Shown here: positions 5,632-6,091 of the stretch, piece by piece
How the letters are laid out: each line of letters begins with the position of its first letter
How positions within the stretch are numbered: the stretch's first letter is position 1
Assembly: GCA_003520455.1 (NCBI GenBank)
Contig: DOUV01000408.1
Coordinates: 13,950-20,040, forward strand
DNA length: 6,091 nucleotides
Direction of reading: 5' to 3'
Source: Chloroflexota bacterium
GTDB lineage: Bacteria > Chloroflexota > Anaerolineae > Ardenticatenales > Ardenticatenaceae
Translations under genes and position numbers: made by a program
The notes under the pieces: generated by a model
The model's input: only the letters and a program-made list of their open reading frames with translations
Database searches by the model: none
What the model was told of the DNA's origin: nothing

Positions 5632-5979
5632 CTAGCGTTGCAGCGACAGCCAGCGCGGCGCGAAGGCCACCAGCACCCAGACGGCATAGCCGAACAGCAG
5701 CACTTTGGGCAGCGCCCACCCGCGGGTGAGGGTGTACCAGCAGATGACCACGAAGAGCATTGTGGACATCAACCCCCAGATCATACCGAGCGCCAGCGGG
5801 GCCACGGCTTGCGGCCGGCTCCCTGTGATCGAGTACACCACCCAGAGAGCGACGGTGATGTTGACCGGCAACGTGGAGACGATGCCCGCCAGGCGGCGCG
5901 AGTACTGGCTCACCAGTGTCACCGCCGTGAGGATCAGCACACCAAACAAGAGACGCAGGAGAGTCCCATTCGCGAGCAC
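5632..5979 (-). CDS. Small four-helix membrane protein, DUF3147/GlpM-like
   Basis: A 115-residue, almost wholly hydrophobic protein. Four membrane segments are visible at about residues 8-24, 30-52, 58-81 and 91-108, joined by very short loops. There is no signal peptide and no catalytic motif. The second segment opens with R-R-L-A-G-I-V-S-T-L-P, resembling the 'prlgGllaslP' motif of the DUF3147/GlpM group of small inner-membrane proteins, whose biochemical role is not established. The start is GTG at 5979, chosen because GGAG lies 8 bases upstream inside the end of the preceding gene and because the first helix follows directly; no ATG is available. It begins 5 bases after the stop of the receiver-like gene, which suggests translational coupling. 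The stop is TAG. That it is a membrane protein is nearly certain; the family assignment is from memory of the pattern and moderate. Confidence 0.78.
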   Translation of the reverse strand: MLANGTLLRLLFGVLILTAVTLVSQYSRRLAGIVSTLPVNITVALWVVYSITGSRPQAVAPLALGMIWGLMSTMLFVVICWYTLTRGWALPKVLLFGYAVWVLVAFAPRWLSLQR

Positions 5980-5984
5980 TGGTC

Positions 5985-6091
5985 TTACTCCGAGAGCGGT
6001 CGGGCATAGCGACTCACAAGGTCGGTTAACGATTCGACGAACTTCGACTTGGCGACGACGCGATCGGCGCCGGCCGCGAGGGCGCGCTGGC
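5985..6091 (-). CDS. Receiver-like domain protein, C-terminal end only (partial)
   Basis: The final 34 codons of a gene that enters from the right edge and ends at TAA (5985-5987). The visible peptide starts QRALAAGADRVVAKSKFVES and ends RYARPLSE. The AGADRVVAKS stretch matches the last strand of receiver domains, where an 'A-GAD-x-hh-h-K' pattern carries the conserved lysine next to the phosphorylation pocket; an amphipathic final helix follows, as expected. The usual Lys-Pro is Lys-Ser here, which is common in atypical or stand-alone receivers. The phospho-acceptor aspartate and any output domain lie outside the window, so it cannot be said whether this is a full response regulator. The frame is set by the amino-acid pattern; the other two frames either stop at once or are arginine-rich. 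The TAA is five bases from the start of the next gene, so the two are probably co-transcribed. The family call is inference from a short fragment. Confidence 0.6.
   Translation of the reverse strand, partial: QRALAAGADRVVAKSKFVESLTDLVSRYARPLSE

Noticed and set aside
1..6091. CRISPR array, insertion sequence or phage genes
   Set aside because: I saw no regularly spaced direct repeats, no transposase or integrase motif and no phage-like genes in any frame.

Overview
All six genes I can support lie on the minus strand and read from right to left. The window is GC-rich, with a strong G/C bias at third codon positions, so the plus strand carries long but meaningless mirror frames. The gene set and the promoter-like boxes of the TTGC-17-TA(T/G)AAT type point to a free-living bacterium using an ordinary sigma-70-type polymerase. 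I favour a Chloroflexota-like organism from the general character of the proteins, but nothing in the window is a firm taxonomic marker.

Right block (about 6091 to 5632). The last 34 codons of a truncated gene look like the end of a receiver (response-regulator) domain. Five bases later comes a short four-helix membrane protein resembling the DUF3147/GlpM group. A 136-base gap follows, with a good promoter candidate (TTGCTT, 17 bases, TAGAAT) facing the next gene.

Middle block (5495 to 3035). This is a MoxR-type AAA+ ATPase followed by a VWA-domain protein of the CoxE type, the classic MoxR/VWA chaperone pair (CoxD/CoxE-like). No carbon monoxide dehydrogenase or other obvious client is in view. 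The two genes are separated by 94 bases, of which 61 form an imperfect inverted repeat. The VWA gene really begins at 4462; the longer open frame up to 4633 runs back through that repeat and into the end of the ATPase gene.

Intergenic 2768-3034. This stretch has no gene but carries four inverted repeats. The most striking is a 29-base nested palindrome that covers the -35 box and the whole spacer of a promoter with a perfect TATAAT. That layout is what a repressor-controlled promoter would look like.

Left block (2749 to 156). The promoter drives a single polypeptide with two ABC ATPase domains (a fused EcfA1/EcfA2, like YkoD), then a polytopic S-component. Together they form most of an energy-coupling-factor vitamin or metal transporter. 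The T-component is not in the window and may lie just beyond coordinate 1. The substrate cannot be told from the sequence. After the S-component comes a strongly folded, non-coding-looking segment (21-120) whose wobble pairs favour RNA from the minus strand.

The likeliest new material is in the non-coding parts: the operator-like palindrome, the folded element after the S-component, and the intercistronic repeat in the MoxR/VWA pair. The protein-coding genes belong to recognisable families.
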